This document shows positions 11,111-23,491 of a stretch of DNA of 64,000 nt, in pieces. The notes under the pieces are model-generated. The model ran no database searches. It was given only the letters and a program-made list of their open reading frames with translations, and was not told where the DNA came from. The position numbers and the translations under genes were made by a program. This DNA is from Oryza sativa Japonica Group (Eukaryota > Streptophyta > Magnoliopsida > Poales > Poaceae). How positions within the stretch are numbered: position 1 is the first letter of the stretch; every line of letters begins with the position of its first letter. The stretch is from assembly GCF_034140825.1 (NCBI RefSeq), contig NC_089043.1, positions 26,735,501 to 26,799,500 of the forward strand. The letters are read 5' to 3'.

Positions 11111-11455
11111 TTTTGATCCATCAAGGATATATCTTTTCGTTATTTACATGTCACTCAAATGGTTATAATCTTTTTTTTTAAAAAAGAAGACATATTAACA
11201 TGTGATATATCACTCCACAAACATGCAAGTTCAAATTCAACTTTTACATCTCACAACGGAAAAAATAGTTTTGACTGTGAATATACATTAACTAGCTATG
11301 GTTTATTTTTTTTTGTTACGAGATGTAGAAGTTGAATTTGAAATTGCATGTTTGCGGAGTGTTATATCACATGTTAATACATCTTCCCAAATTTTTTTCA
11401 CAATCATATGAGTGGCATTCAAATAATGAGGGGATATCCTATAGAGGGATCAAAA
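11111..11455. mobile_element. Foldback MITE (long terminal inverted repeats)
   Basis: The left arm (TTTTGATCCATCAAGGATAT.., ..TTAACATGTGATATATCACT..) pairs with the right arm over roughly 140 bp each, with a short AT-rich loop at about 11265-11305. The right end reads AGGGATCAAAA. It encodes no protein. The element splits the unassigned transcript-like sequence 10819-11560. No unambiguous target duplication was identified. Confidence 0.75.
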
Positions 11456-11973
11456 TAGTTTCCCCGTGTATGTTTCAGACTTTGTATCCTGTTTTGGCCA
11501 GTTCTTTCAGTAAAATACCTGATTTCAATAAAAACTTTGTATATTGACGATTGTGAGGTTCTAGTTAACGGAGAAGACGTAGACTGATACAAAGTCTACT
11601 GAAAACCATCGCAAGAATAATTCCACATCCTGATTCCTGCAGAAAAAATATCAATCTTTTACAATTTTTCCCTCTGCTACCCTATGGGGCTTAAAAGAAA
11701 GAAGAACAAAGATCAATAGGCAAGGTAATACTTGACTGGTCCAAACTGAGGATGTGCTGAGTGGAACACGTGCTTCGATCGGAAGCATTGTCGTCGAAAA
11801 ACCGCGTCCGTGGTATACGATGCATCTTCCTTAACAACCCTCCCACTAATTAACGAAGCGTGTGTATGTATTATGCACGATCGATCTATTTATACGGAGA
11901 TCACTCAGCCGGGCCAGTTAATTAATAAGTAAGCAAATAAAACAGCAAGCCGGGAGCTAGCTAGCTAGCTAGG
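11456..11973. other. Upstream region of WAK-b
   Basis: From about 11705 to 11775 (CAATAGGCAAGG.., AAACTGAGGATGTGCTGAGT) it matches the region upstream of WAK-c at 16249-16305, so this is the duplicated WAK promoter. CTATTTATACGG at about 11886 is a TATA-like sequence 80-90 bp before the ATG. Repeated GCTAG units sit just before the start codon. Confidence 0.5.
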
Positions 11974-14522
11974 ATGTCAGAAATGGCTACCAGCCCCAGT
12001 GCCCTGCACATGCAGGCGGTTGCCTTAGGCGCCGCCGTGTTTCTCCTCTCCTGCCTTGCGTCGGCTCAGCAGCCGCCGGCGCCGGGCTGCCTCGACAAGT
12101 GCGGGGACATCAACATCACCTATCCCTTCGGCGTCGGCGGCGCCCATTGCTTCCGCGATAAAAGCTTCCAGCTCGAGTGCAACGTCGTCGTCAACAATTC
12201 CCATCCACGCCTCATCATGCCTGCCTATAATCAGCAGCTGCTCAGCCTGTCCCCCGACGGCGAGGCGCTCGCCGCCCTCGACATCCAACATGAGGCCTAC
12301 TACTACAACTGCAACGCGAGCCATCCCACCGCCAGCGCCAGCAGCCAGCCGAACAACATGACGTTTGCGACCCTCAACAAAAGCACTGTCTACCGCTTCC
12401 CCGTGTCCACGTACCGCTTCAACGCCACCACCAACAGCTACGTCGTGCCCGTCGCGCTGGACTGGGCCATCCGGGACGTCCACAACTGCAGCGCCGCCAA
12501 GCTCAACGCCACCAACTACGCGTGCCGGAGCGCCAACAGCAAATGCTCCGACACCACCGATGGCGCCGGGTACCGGTGCAGATGTTCCGGGGGCTACGAG
12601 GGCAACCCCTACCTCCATGCCGGATGCCAAGGTATAGGTCACCTCCCAAAATCAGTTATTTAATTTCTTATTAGCTCAAGCTAATATCTATCATATCGAT
12701 TTGTTGCATGCATGGGGGATTCGCGCGCAAAGACATCGACGAGTGCCAGAGGACAAACGAGTACCCGTGCTTCGGCAACTGCATCAACATGCCGGGAGGG
12801 TTCTCGTGCAGCTGCCCGCCTGGTACTCGTGGCAATCCGACCATTAAAAGCGGCTGCGTCAAAACTAATCAAGGTAACTAAATTAATCTGCTACAGTATC
12901 ATTTTCTGATTTATTCTCAGACTGCATAATGCTAAAATAATCTACTACTTGAGAAGTTGAGTGTCCCAGTTATACATGCAAGGGAACTCTGTCTGTGCAA
13001 TACAACCATCTTTCTTTTAACTGCAACCTATATACTTGATCTTTTTCGAATATGTAACAGCTTTACATGTCAATATATTATAAGTAGAGTTAAATTTTCA
13101 ACTTGATTCTTCAACCTACTATACTTCATAAACAAAAGCAGACTATATTGTGCTCATTAATCAATCTTTCCTTCACGTTTGCTTTTCCCATTAAACAACT
13201 GTTCCCCAAGAATTGGCCCTAACCTCTCTCAATTACAAAACAAAGCAAGCTCTCTCAAGGAGAAAACCTTTTTTCTTAATTTCTTTTATATTGTGCTCCT
13301 AGGATTAACCACGGGATCAATTATTGGTATCGGAGTTGGCAGTGGCGCTGGGCTATTGGTCATGGCACTCGGTGCAGCCTTTTTAACACGTAACATTAAG
13401 AATCGGAAAGCAAGAATACTGAGACAGAAATTCTTCAAACAGAACCGTGGGCATTTGTTGGAACAATTGGTATCTCAAAACGCTGATATTGCTGAAAGAA
13501 TGATCATCCCCTTGGCAGAACTGGAGAAGGCAACAAACAATTTTGATGAATCACGGGAGCTTGGAGGAGGGGGACATGGCACCGTGTATAAAGGGATTTT
13601 ATCGGATCTTCATGTTGTTGCAATCAAAAAATCAAAAGTTGCAGTCCAAAGGGAGATTGATGAATTCATAAACGAGGTAGCCATTCTCTCACAAATCAAC
13701 CATCGTAATGTGGTCAAACTTTTTGGATGTTGCCTCGAGACAGAAGTACCATTGTTGGTCTATGAATTCATATCAAATGGTACCCTTTACGACCATCTTC
13801 ATGTGGAAGGACAACCATCATTGCCATGGGAATATAGGCTCAGAATTGCAACCGAAACCGCTAGAGCACTTGCCTACCTTCACTCGGCAGTATCGTTCCC
13901 TATAATCCACAGGGATATCAAGTCCCATAACATCCTATTAGATGTCTCACTAACAACAAAAGTGTCAGATTTTGGAGCTTCAAGGTGCATTCCTGCTGAA
14001 CAAAATGGGGTCACAACCGCTATTCAAGGAACACTAGGATACCTAGACCCCATGTACTACTACACAGGACGTCTCACAGAGAAAAGTGATGTTTTTAGCT
14101 TCGGTGTTGTTCTAATAGAGCTACTTACCAGGAAGAAACCATACTCATACAGATCGCCTCAGGATGATAGTCTTGTTGCACATTTCACTGCCCTACTCAC
14201 ACATGACAACTTGAGTGACATACTTGATCCTCAGGTGAAGGAAGAGGGAGGCAAAGAGGTGAATGAAGTAGCCGTGTTAGCCGTGGCATGTGTAAAGTTG
14301 AAAGCAGATGAACGACCGACTATGAGGCAGGTGGAGATGACGCTTGAAACTGTTCGATCATCGTTGCTGCGGCAAGAACTGGTACCTAGTGTGGCCGCGG
14401 AAGAATCCAAGGAGAAACATGTCTCATGGAGCTATCCGGTAAGCGAGGGCACAAGCATAGAGTCGAGTAGGCAATATAGTAATGATGAAGAATATTTGTT
14501 GTCATCGAGGTACCCTCGATAG
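11974..14522 (+). CDS. WAK-b: wall-associated receptor kinase with a shortened ectodomain
   Basis: Three exons: 11974-12631, 12733-12873 and 13303-14522, giving 672 residues. Exon 1: signal peptide (MSEMATSPSA.. to about residue 32), GUB_WAK_bind motif (CLDKCGDINITYPFGV) and the first EGF-like part (CRCSGGYEGNPY). Exon 2: EGF_CA module (DIDECQRTNEYPCFGNC). Exon 3: membrane segment, juxtamembrane [17 protein letters not shown], and kinase with GGGGHGTV loop, AIKKS lysine, [13 protein letters not shown] and the tail LLSSRYPR. All catalytic motifs are present. Compared with WAK-c, about 100 residues of the ectodomain are missing around nucleotides 12385-12415 (STVYRF joined to PVSTYRFNAT), including the LGCP and GCCQ cysteines, so the ligand-binding part may be altered. 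Role by family: plasma-membrane pectin or oligogalacturonide receptor kinase. Confidence 0.9.
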
Positions 14523-14933
14523 TGGATTTTTATCCCTTTTTTTATTGTGCAAGTTTGGATCAATAGTAAACGGTGCTCTCATGTACAATGTCTAGATGGC
14601 CCTTTATGATATCCATGCATTTCATTGCTATATGTACAACAATATTTTTTTCGTTGTCATTTATCTGAACGTGTGTGCTTTTTTGTATGGTTTGTTCAAT
14701 GTAATATATGTTTATCGACAAATTTTCTCATTTAAATTTGTTGAATATTTATTTGTTTGATTTGCACGACGCTTTGCTCCATCTTAGTTGTTTCTTCTCT
14801 ATGTTGTCTTGTACTGACTAACTTTACTCTTAGGATGGCAAGTTTGCCCATGGGTATGGGTATCCGCAGATACCCGAACCGATGGGTACGGGTGTGGGTG
14901 TGATTTTTTACCCGTGGACATGCTTGCCCGATG
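14523..14933. other. 3' flank of WAK-b and a hAT-like scrap
   Basis: To about 14760 it matches the 3' flank of WAK-c (GGATCAATAGTAAACG.., ATTTCATTGCTATATGTAC). From 14833 it changes to GGATGGCAAGTTTGCCCATG.. with repeated GGGTATGGGTAT/ACCCG units, resembling the end of a hAT-type element, cut off where the LTR scrap at 14934 begins. Confidence 0.4.
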
Positions 14934-15068
14934 TAACGCCCCAACATTCGTTAGCTGTAAACACAAGCCAATTTAGTAGTAGTCTTAGGATACACTAGCT
15001 GGTACACACAGGATAAATGTGAAATCAAAGTAAACTACTTTATTACATCATTGGGTACTAGTCCTGTA
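14934..15068 (-). mobile_element. LTR scrap of the same family as the solo LTR at 6414
   Basis: TGTAACGCCCC..CATTCGTTAGC.. through GGTACTAGTCCT follows the left end of the 6414-10288 LTR with small differences and one deletion, then stops. About 135 bp remain. It is a broken fossil. Confidence 0.75.
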
Positions 15069-15946
15069 AACAATGAAATTTGGTAAGATAGACTCGGATT
15101 TGGAGTTGGATATCGAAGCGGAATTGAAGGAGATTGAATCTTGCCAAAACAGATTGTGCATCGCCTGCCCAGCGTATTGGCTGGAAATATAGTCGGATTA
15201 TGACCGAGCTAATATGGCAAGCAGCCGATACAGCTTAACTTGGGTTCAGCATGGGCCTAGATTGGAATAACTGATGTTACCGGTTAGAGATTGAGCTCAT
15301 TTAATGGAATTGTATCTATTAATTAGGATATTTAGTGTCGGTTTGAATTAGAGATTTGGTATGAGTCCGCCATGTGGACTTGCTTGTTTTTATATTTAGG
15401 AAAGTTTGAGTCGTGTTCATAATGGACTAAGTTTTGTGCTCGGTGTATAAATATAAACCCCAAATCATTTTTATAAAGGACGACAATCCAATCAATACAA
15501 CTTTCGGCGGATCACTACCCTTTTGTTTTTTACTTTTTGATGAGTTCTTGCTTCAAGTCAAGGTATTAGCTGTGATCTCTCTACAAGAGGTAACTTGTCT
15601 CGATGGCTTGCGCTATCAGGGCTATTATATCGTTTTAGATGTTTTAGTCATTTTATCGTAGCCATTGTTATCATATCCTAGTTAATCTAGTCTTAGTATC
15701 TTGATTTAGTCATATCGGCTGATTCTCGCTTTAGAGTTTATGTCAATATCGGCTAAATCGCCTTACTATATTAGATTAGCTAAGGTATCTACCATCCCGA
15801 AAATTGATTAATTACTTGATCGTTTAGACTTTAGGTTTCTTTACATACTTTGTGATGCATCATCCCTAGTCTTCTCTAAAACCCTATAAACTAACCTAGA
15901 ATTAATCATAATTAATTAGACTGATTCAAATTGAACTGATAATTAA
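15069..15946 (+). mobile_element. Probable LTR-retrotransposon remnant (family unknown)
   Basis: Begins TGTAAACAATG exactly where the LTR scrap stops, and has a promoter-like TGTATAAATATAAACCCC at about 15446 followed by a leader-like ATCACTACCC segment. No coding domain is seen. This looks like an LTR inserted into the older LTR scrap, but I could not fix its right end or a target duplication. Confidence 0.35.
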
Positions 15947-16210
15947 TACTCCATTCGGGTTGATAATACTTGTCGTTTTGGACAAGGGCACGGTCTCTAG
16001 AAATTAACTTCGACAACTATTTTCTATTATAATATATATAGAAATATCAACAAATATATGATTTTATTGAAGTACTTTTTAAGACTAATCTACACATATG
16101 GTTCTCGTAGTTTTAAGACAAATATTTTAAAAATTATTTATAGTCAAAGATTTTAAAGTTTGACTTTACCATTGTTCAAAACGACTAATATTATCAGCCC
16201 GGAGAGAGTA
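15947..16210. mobile_element. Stowaway-type MITE
   Basis: Left end TACTCCATTCGGGTTGATAATAC and the right end (inverted TACTCTCTCCGGGCTGATAAT) form terminal inverted repeats extending into ..GTCGTTTTG / CAAAACGAC... Flanked by TA. The inside is AT-rich and non-coding. It lies about 280 bp upstream of WAK-c. Confidence 0.75.
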
Positions 16211-16491
16211 CTCCACGGGGACAAAATCCAATTCTGAAGAGCAAATGTCAATAGGCAAGGCAATTGACTGGCCCAAACTGAGCATGTGCTAAGTGGAACA
16301 CATGCTCGTCTTCATGTTTCTCTGACAACCAACCGCATCCTTTTTCATACTCAACTGGAGCTAATTAAGTCAAATAACCGCGTGTGCATGGTGGCAAGAT
16401 GCATCATCGTACTCACTTTCTATTTATATGGAAATTCAACCAGCCGGCATCCAAGCAAGCAAGCCGAACAACGTACGAGGTGAGAGCTAAG

Positions 16492-19179
16492 ATGTCAGAA
16501 ATGGCGGTCGCCTTAGCTATATTGCTCGTCGGCCTTGCGCCGGCGACACCATTGTCGTCGGCTCAGCAGCCGCCGGGATGCCCCTCAACGTGCGGGAACA
16601 TCAGCATCCCCTACCCCTTCGGCATCGGCGCCGGCTGCGCCCGCGACGAGGGCTTCCAGCTCGAGTGCAACCACACCTCCTCACCCCCACTCCTCATCGT
16701 GTCCAACTCTACCGGCGGCCGGCACCGGCAACAGCTGCTGAGCCTGTCCCTCGCCGACGGCGAGGCCCGCACCTTCCTCACCGCGAAACGGCGGTGCTAC
16801 AACAGCAGCACGGGGGACATGGTGAGCGAGAACGATCAGAACGCCACCGAGATGTCCCTCTCCGGCACGCCCTACCGTTTCTCCAGGTCGAGGAACCGCC
16901 TCGTCGCGCTCGGCTGCCCCAACCTCGCCTACCTGGTCGACGGCAGGGGCTCCTACATCAGCAGCTGCACGTCCATCTGCCGGACGCCGGAGTCGGTCGC
17001 CGCCGGCTCCACGGTGGGCTTCACCGGCGAGGGGTGCTGCCAGAGCAGCATACCCTACAGCGTCGACGTCTACAAGCCCGACATCATCGGCTTCAAGCAA
17101 GGCCAAGCTGGGGACTCCGTTCTGCTGAACAGCACGGCGGCTTCTTCCATCTTGCAGAGCAGCACGGTTTGCCGGTACATGTACCTGGCGGAGGACAGGT
17201 GGATCGACGCCGCGTACCGCGACGGCGCCGTCGACTTCAACCGCACCGACGACTTCGCCGTGCACGTCGTGCTCGACTGGGCCGTCCGGAACGCCGGCAA
17301 CTGCAGCGCCGCCAGGCGCAACCTCGCCGCGGCCAACTACGCGTGCCGGAGCGCCGACAGCGTGTGCGTCGACACCGGTGACGGCGACGGGTACCGGTGC
17401 AACTGCTCCAAGGGCTACGAGGGCAACCCCTACCACGATGGCGGGTGCAAAGGTGAACAAATTAATTAACACACCTCCCAAAATTTTGTTTCAAAAATCT
17501 ATTGCTTTCTCGTGAATTCAAGCTAATTTCATTCGATTTGGGCGATCCGCGAAGACATCAACGAGTGCGAGCGGGCAAAGGAGTACCCGTGCTTCGGCGT
17601 GTGCATCAACACGCTGGGATCGTACCAGTGCAGCTGCCCGCCGGGTACTAGTGGCAACGCGACCATTCAAACTGGCTGCGTTAAAACTAATCAAGGTAAC
17701 TAAATTAATCTGCTTATAATTTTCGAATTTATTTAGAGATTGAAGAAACTTGAGAGTCCCAGCTATAGATACAATCATCTTACTACTTCATACATAAAAA
17801 GCAGAATATGTTTTTCATAGACAATTCTTTCCTTGACGTTGCTTTTATCATTAATCATGATCTGTTCTGCAAGAATTGTCCCTAATTAACTGTTCTCAAT
17901 TACAAACAATGCAAATTAACTTTCTGATGGAGAAGCTTTTTCTTTCCCTCTTACACTAGCATTAACCACGGGATCAATTATTGGCATTGGAGTTGGTAGT
18001 GGCGCTGGGATTTTGGTCATGGCTCTCGGTGCAACCTTTTTAACACATAGGATTAAGAATCGGAGAGCAAGAATGCTGAGACAGAAGTTCTTCAAACAGA
18101 ACCGTGGCCATTTGTTGGAACAGTTGGTATCTCAAAAGGCTGATATTGCTGAAAGGATGATCATCCCTTTGGCAGAACTGGAGAAGGCCACAAACAATTT
18201 TGATGAATCGCGTAAGCTTGGAGGAGGAGGGCATGGCACTGTGTACAAAGGGATTTTATCGGATCTTCACGTTGTTGCGATCAAGAAATCAAAGGTAGCA
18301 GTCCAAAGGGAGATTGATGAGTTCATAAACGAGGTAGCCATTCTCTCACAAATCAACCATCGTAATGTGGTCAAACTTTTTGGATGTTGCCTCGAGACAG
18401 AAGTGCCATTGTTGGTCTATGAATTTATATCAAATGGTACCCTTTATGACCATCTTCATGTTGAAGGACCAACATCATTGCCATGGGAATATAGGCTTAG
18501 AATTACAACCGAAACCGCTAGAGCACTTGCCTACCTTCACTCGGCAGTGTCATTCCCTATAATCCACAGGGATATCAAGTCCCATAACATCTTATTAGAT
18601 GGCTCGCTAACAACAAAAGTGTCAGACTTTGGAGCTTCAAGGTGTATTCCTGCTGAACAAAATGGGGTCACAACCGCAATTCAAGGAACACTAGGATACC
18701 TAGACCCCATGTACTACTACACAGGACGTCTCACAGAGAAAAGTGATGTTTTTAGTTTCGGTGTTGTTCTAATAGAGCTACTTACCAGGAAGAAACCATA
18801 CTCATATAGATCGCCTGAGGATGATAGTCTTGTTGCACATTTCACTGCCCTACTCACACATGGCAACTTGGGTGACATACTTGATCCTCAGATGAATGAA
18901 GAGGGAGGTAAAGAGGTTAAAGAAGTAGCCATGTTAGCCGTGGCATGTGTCAAGTTGAAAGCAGATGAACGACCTACTATGAGGCAGGTGGAGATGACAC
19001 TTGAAACTATTCGATCGTCATCACTACAACAAGAAGTGGTACCTAGTGTGGCCGCGGAGGAATCCAAGGAGAAACATGTCTCATGGAGCTATCCGGTATG
19101 TGAGGGCACAAGCATAGAGTCGAGTAGACAATATAGCTATGAGGAAGAGAATTTATTGTCATCGAGGTACCCTCGATAG
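16492..19179 (+). CDS. WAK-c: wall-associated receptor kinase, complete
   Basis: Exons 16492-17452, 17555-17695 and 17960-19179 give 773 residues. The start MSEMAVALAILLVG was chosen over upstream in-frame ATGs because it begins the signal peptide and matches WAK-b. Exon 1: GUB_WAK_bind (CPSTCGNISIPYPFGIGAGC), a WAK-associated cysteine-rich region with LGCP and GCCQ, a VLDWAV motif and an EGF-like end. Exon 2: EGF_CA (DINECERAKEYPCFGVC). Exon 3: membrane segment ([20 protein letters not shown]) and a kinase with [26 protein letters not shown] and LLSSRYPR; nothing is missing. The third acceptor is CACTAG|CATTAACC rather than the TAG|G of the paralogues, changing one Gly to Ala. The kinase is nearly identical to WAK-b. 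Expected role: plasma-membrane sensing of pectin fragments. Confidence 0.93.
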
Positions 19180-19978
19180 TAGATTTTTTTCCTTTTTTTT
19201 TGCGAGTTTGGATCAATAGTAAACGTTGCTCCGATGTACAAGGTGCCGATGGCCTTTATGATATCCATGCATTTCATTGCTATATGTACAACAATATTTT
19301 TTTGTCGTTTATCTGAACATGTATTTTTCTGTATGGTTTATTCAATGTAATATATGTTCGTCGTCAAATTTTCTTGTTTACATTAGTTGAATATTTATTC
19401 GTTTGATTTGCACCATATTTGTGTCAAACTTAGCTGTTTCTTCTCCACGTTGTCTTCTACTGAGTTTTTATTCCCTGTCTCGTTGTGCCTATCACCGAAA
19501 AAATAATTAATTGTAAGGGCGAGCACCTATGTCAAGTCTATAACATAGACTTGGGTGGACAAGTTATAGCACAAGGAACTTAACCAGTTGAGTTACTCTC
19601 ACTTCGCTTTTAAAGTAACTTTGAGTTAAAGTTACAACCTATATATGAATATTTTTAAAGTATTACTGACTATAATTTTGCCCTTCTAGTTTTTTTTATA
19701 TATAATTGAAGGTATGATTTTGGGCATTTTTGCGGTGCACGGAAGTTACAGCCTATTCAGGATATTAACTTTTACCGTTACATAATTTAATTTTTGTTGT
19801 TCTGGCAAACCTTTCGTTGTAATTGATTGTAAAAAAAATCAATGTATGATTTGACGCTGACTATTATATAGATAGTCCCTCACGTTTTGTATTATTGGGT
19901 GAAATCAAGTCCATTCGTTTGCTAATCCAAAATTTTGTTTGAATTGGATGAAAAATAGGTAGTTCTTCCAATCCAATG
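19180..19978. other. 3' flank of WAK-c and AT-rich spacer
   Basis: The first ~280 bp match the 3' flank of WAK-b. After that comes AT-rich sequence with a short palindrome (CAAGTCTATAACATAGACTTG, about 19535-19555). No gene seen. Confidence 0.4.
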
Positions 19979-20281
19979 TAAGGGTCTGTTTAGATCCATT
20001 TGAAATGGTAAAAGTTTTGGTAGCACAAGATTTGGCATTGCAAAAGTACTAGTTGGTGTTTAGATGCATATTTAAATTTTGCTATTTTAGCACTAGAGAG
20101 AGAGAGAAAGAGAGAGGGTGTGGTCCCGGAGCACTTTTTTGGCAAAATTTGCTACCATGGACTAGCAAATGCCAAATGACAACTTGCCAACTTTTTCTAC
20201 TATTGTTTAGATCTAAAATAATAAAAAGTGCTCTAAAATAGCAAAACTTTTGCTATTTTGAAGGATCTAAACATGCCCTAA
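19979..20281. mobile_element. Tourist-type (PIF/Harbinger) MITE with TAA target duplication
   Basis: The element spans 19982-20278 with inverted ends GGGTCTGTTTAGATCC / GGATCTAAACATGCCC. It is flanked by TAA on both sides (19979-19981, 20279-20281). A GAGAGAGAGA stretch sits inside. Non-coding. It abuts the left edge of the sequence that WAK-d shares with WAK-a. Confidence 0.85.
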
Positions 20282-20307
20282 AAGGGAATTGCACTTTATG
20301 TTCAACA

Positions 20308-20440
20308 GTTGATTGGGCCTCCTTTTCGTGTAACATATGGGCCTCCTATAGGCGTTGGAACGGTCCGCGCAAATGGCACCGTGGGAACCCGCACATATGC
20401 CATACGTGGTCGGTCAACTCGGGTGCACGCGCGTGTTCAT
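20308..20440 (+). promoter_or_regulatory. Duplicated piece of the SUF4/WAK-a intergenic promoter, upstream of WAK-d
   Basis: GATTGGGCCTCCTTTTCGTG and ACATATGGGCCTCC followed by TAGGCGTTGGAACGGTC match 803-888 between SUF4-like and WAK-a, including two of the four TGGGCC motifs. The duplication that made WAK-d therefore started inside the SUF4-like promoter. Confidence 0.7.
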
Positions 20441-20663
20441 TCGCTTCGCCGTGGTCATTGGTCAAGCAAGCAACATCACGTTGCCGGAGCGGCCAACTTG
20501 GAGAAGCGATCAAGGTTACTGTTAGGATATATAGCACTAATAATTGCCCAATTTACGATGGTGTAATGAATGCTTGTGTTGACGCGCGCTGTGGTATCTG
20601 AATTAGGTGTAGTAGTAGTAGAAGAAGAAGAAGAGAGATTAATTAAGTGGCAGGCTGCCAGCG

Positions 20664-21977
20664 ATGGTGATGTTGTTTCCATCGCCGGCGACGGCGGCGC
20701 TGCTGGTGCTGGTGGTGCTGCTGCTGCAGCTGCAGCTTTGGTCGGCGGAAGCGCAGGTGGCGGTGGGCTCAGGGCCGCCGGCGGGCTGCCCGGACAGGTG
20801 CGGCAACGTGAGCGTGCCGTTCCCGTTTGGCATCCGCACCGGCTGCTCCCTCGAGGGATTCGGCCTCACCTGCAACACCACGAGCAATCCCCCGCGGCTG
20901 ATGATCGGCAACAGCACCCTGCAAGTCGTCAGCATCTCGCTGGCCAACTCCACGCTGCGCGCCGTCGACATCGCCGGCGCCGTGAACATCACGTACGACG
21001 TCGTCAGCGGAACCACCGGCAACGGCACGTGGGGCGGCGTCGCCGCGACCTCAACCAACCCGTACGTCGTCTCCGGGGAACTCAACCAGCTCCTCGTCAC
21101 GGCGTGCAACATTCAGGTAACCCTTGTCGGCAGCGGCGGCAACGTCATCACCGGCTGCTCTTCCTTCTGCTCCATCAACGACAAGTACACGGGTGGCGTG
21201 TTCAGAAGCCCCGGCAACAAGTGCGCGGGCATCAGTTGCTGCCAGACGCCCATCTCCATCGGCCGCCCGTCCTACAGCGTGAAAGTGACGATCATGGATA
21301 ACGAGTACAGAGGTGAGGTGCCCGAAGCGATCCGCATCGCCGAGCTAGGATGGTTCGACGGCCTCGCCGCCAACCTGCTCAAGAAGCCTGCAGCGAATGA
21401 CACCTCGCTCCGGACGCCGGTCCCGGTGGTGCTGGAGTGGGCGGTGGCATCCACCGGCCTGGATGTCACGCTCGACGCCGGGCTGAACAACCAGGCTGCC
21501 AATAACTGGTCCTGCCCCACGCCCGGCGAGGCAAGAAGGAGCGCGTGCATAAGCAACAACAGCTACTGCCACAACGTCACCGACAACTACCGAAGCGGTT
21601 ACGTCTGCCGTTGTGACGACGGGTACGACGGGAACCCGTACGTCGCCGGCGGATGCCAGGACATCAACGAATGCGAGCGGCCAAAGGAGCACGGCTGCTT
21701 CGGCGAGTGCACCAACACGCCGGGAGCCTTCTTGTGCAGATGCCCGCACGGTGCCCGTGGTAACTACAGCATTCCAAATGGCTGCACCAAATCCAATCTA
21801 GGTAACTAAAGTAATCTGCTCATCATTTTTGAATTTATTCAGAGATTATTGTATATATAGCTACCTCCTCCGTCTTACAATATACTACTCCCTCCGTCCC
21901 TAAATATTTAATGCCGTTGACTTTTTAGCACATATTTGACCGTAAGTCTTATTCAAAAGCTTTTGTGAAATATGTAA

Positions 21978-22018
<41 letters not shown>

Positions 22019-23491
22019 TATATTTGACAATGAATCAAATGATAGGAAAATAATTAATAATTACTTAATTTTTTTTAATAAGACAAACGGTTAAACATAT
22101 TTAAAAAAAATCAAAGGCGTTAAATATTTAAGAACGGAGGGAGTGTATACCTAGCTTTAGCTATAGAAGTGACTAGTGACTGTTCTCTCTTCCAAACAAA
22201 GATGCAAACTCTGTTATTCTAATCTACAGGTTAAATGACATTAACTCTGATGAGAGAACTTCCTTTTCCTATTGTGCTCTTAGGTTTAACTATTGGAGTT
22301 GGAATTGGTAGTGGTGCCGGCCTTTTTATCCTGGCACTTGGTGCTGTCTTTTTAACACGTAAGATTAAACAACGGAGAGCAAGAACACTAAGACAGAAGT
22401 TCTTCAAACAGAACCGTGGCCATTTGTTGCAACAATTGGTATCTCAAAAGGCCGACATTGCTGAAAGGATGATCATCCCCTTGGCAGAACTAGAAAAGGC
22501 CACAAATAACTTTGACAATTCGCGTGAGCTTGGAGGAGGAGGACATGGCACCGTATACAAAGGTATTCTCTCAGACCTTCATGTCGTCGCAATCAAGAAA
22601 TCAAATGTGACAGTCCAAAGGGAGATTGATGAGTTCATAAACGAGGTAGCCATTCTATCACAAATCAACCACCGCAATGTGGTGAAACTTTTTGGATGTT
22701 GTCTTGAGACCGAAGTGCCATTGTTGGTTTATGAATTCATATCAAATGGTACGCTTTATCACCATCTTCATGTTGAAGGACCAACATCATTGCCATGGGA
22801 AGATAGGCTCAGAATTGCTACTGAAACAGCTAGATCCCTTGCTTACCTTCACTCTGCTGTGTCATTCCCTATAATCCACAGGGATATCAAGTCCCATAAT
22901 ATCCTATTGGATGGCTCACTAACGACAAAAGTCTCAGACTTTGGAGCTTCAAGGTGTATCCCAGCTGAACAAAATGGGGTTACAACTGCTATTCAAGGAA
23001 CACTAGGATACCTAGATCCCATGTACTACTACACAGGACGTCTCACGGAGAAGAGTGATATTTATAGCTTTGGAGTTGTTTTAATGGAGTTGCTTACTAG
23101 GAAAAAACCACACTCATATAGATCGGCTGAGGATGAGAGCCTTGTTGCACATTTCACTACCCTACATGCACATGGCAACTTGGGTGACATATTTGATGCG
23201 CAGGTTATGGAGGAGGGGAAAAAGGAAGTTAATGAAGTAGCCGTATTAGCTGTGGCATGTGTCAAGTTAAAAGCAGAAGAGCGACCGACTATGAGACAGG
23301 TGGAAATGACACTCGAGAGCATTCGATCATCATCACTGCAGCAAGAAGTATTGCATAGTGTTAGCACAAAGAAATCTAAGGAGCTTCATGTCTCATGGAG
23401 CCATGCAATAAGTGAGGGTACAAGCTTAGATTCAACTAGGCAATATAGTCTCGAAGAAGAGAACTTGTTATCATCAAGGTATCCTCGATAG
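20664..23491 (+). CDS. WAK-d: wall-associated receptor kinase, complete (sister of WAK-a)
   Basis: Two exons, 20664-21801 and 22284-23491, 781 residues. Exon 1: signal peptide (MVMLFPSPATAALLVLVVLL.. to about 34), GUB_WAK_bind (CPDRCGNVSVPFPFGIRTGC), cysteine-rich region (SGCSSF-type ITGCSSFCSIND, ISCCQTP), VLEWAV and EGF_CA (DINECERPKEHGCFGEC) in one exon. Exon 2: membrane segment (GVGIGSGAGLFILALGAVFL), basic juxtamembrane [20 protein letters not shown], and a kinase with the GGGGHGTV loop, [26 protein letters not shown] and tail LLSSRYPR. No broken motif. The 482-bp intron contains a Stowaway MITE absent from the WAK-a intron. Start codon: the first ATG of the signal peptide; WAK-a starts at nearly the same place. 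Confidence 0.93.
21888..22143. mobile_element. Stowaway-type MITE in the WAK-d intron
   Basis: Inverted ends CTCCCTCCGTCCCTAAATAT / ATATTTAAGAACGGAGGGAG. Inside are the family words TGACCGTAAGTCTTATTC and ATAAGACAAACGGTTAAAC and a (TA)n run at about 21983-22013. TA precedes the left end. The WAK-a intron has the uninterrupted site (TTACAATATATCTACC, about 2590). Confidence 0.85.
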
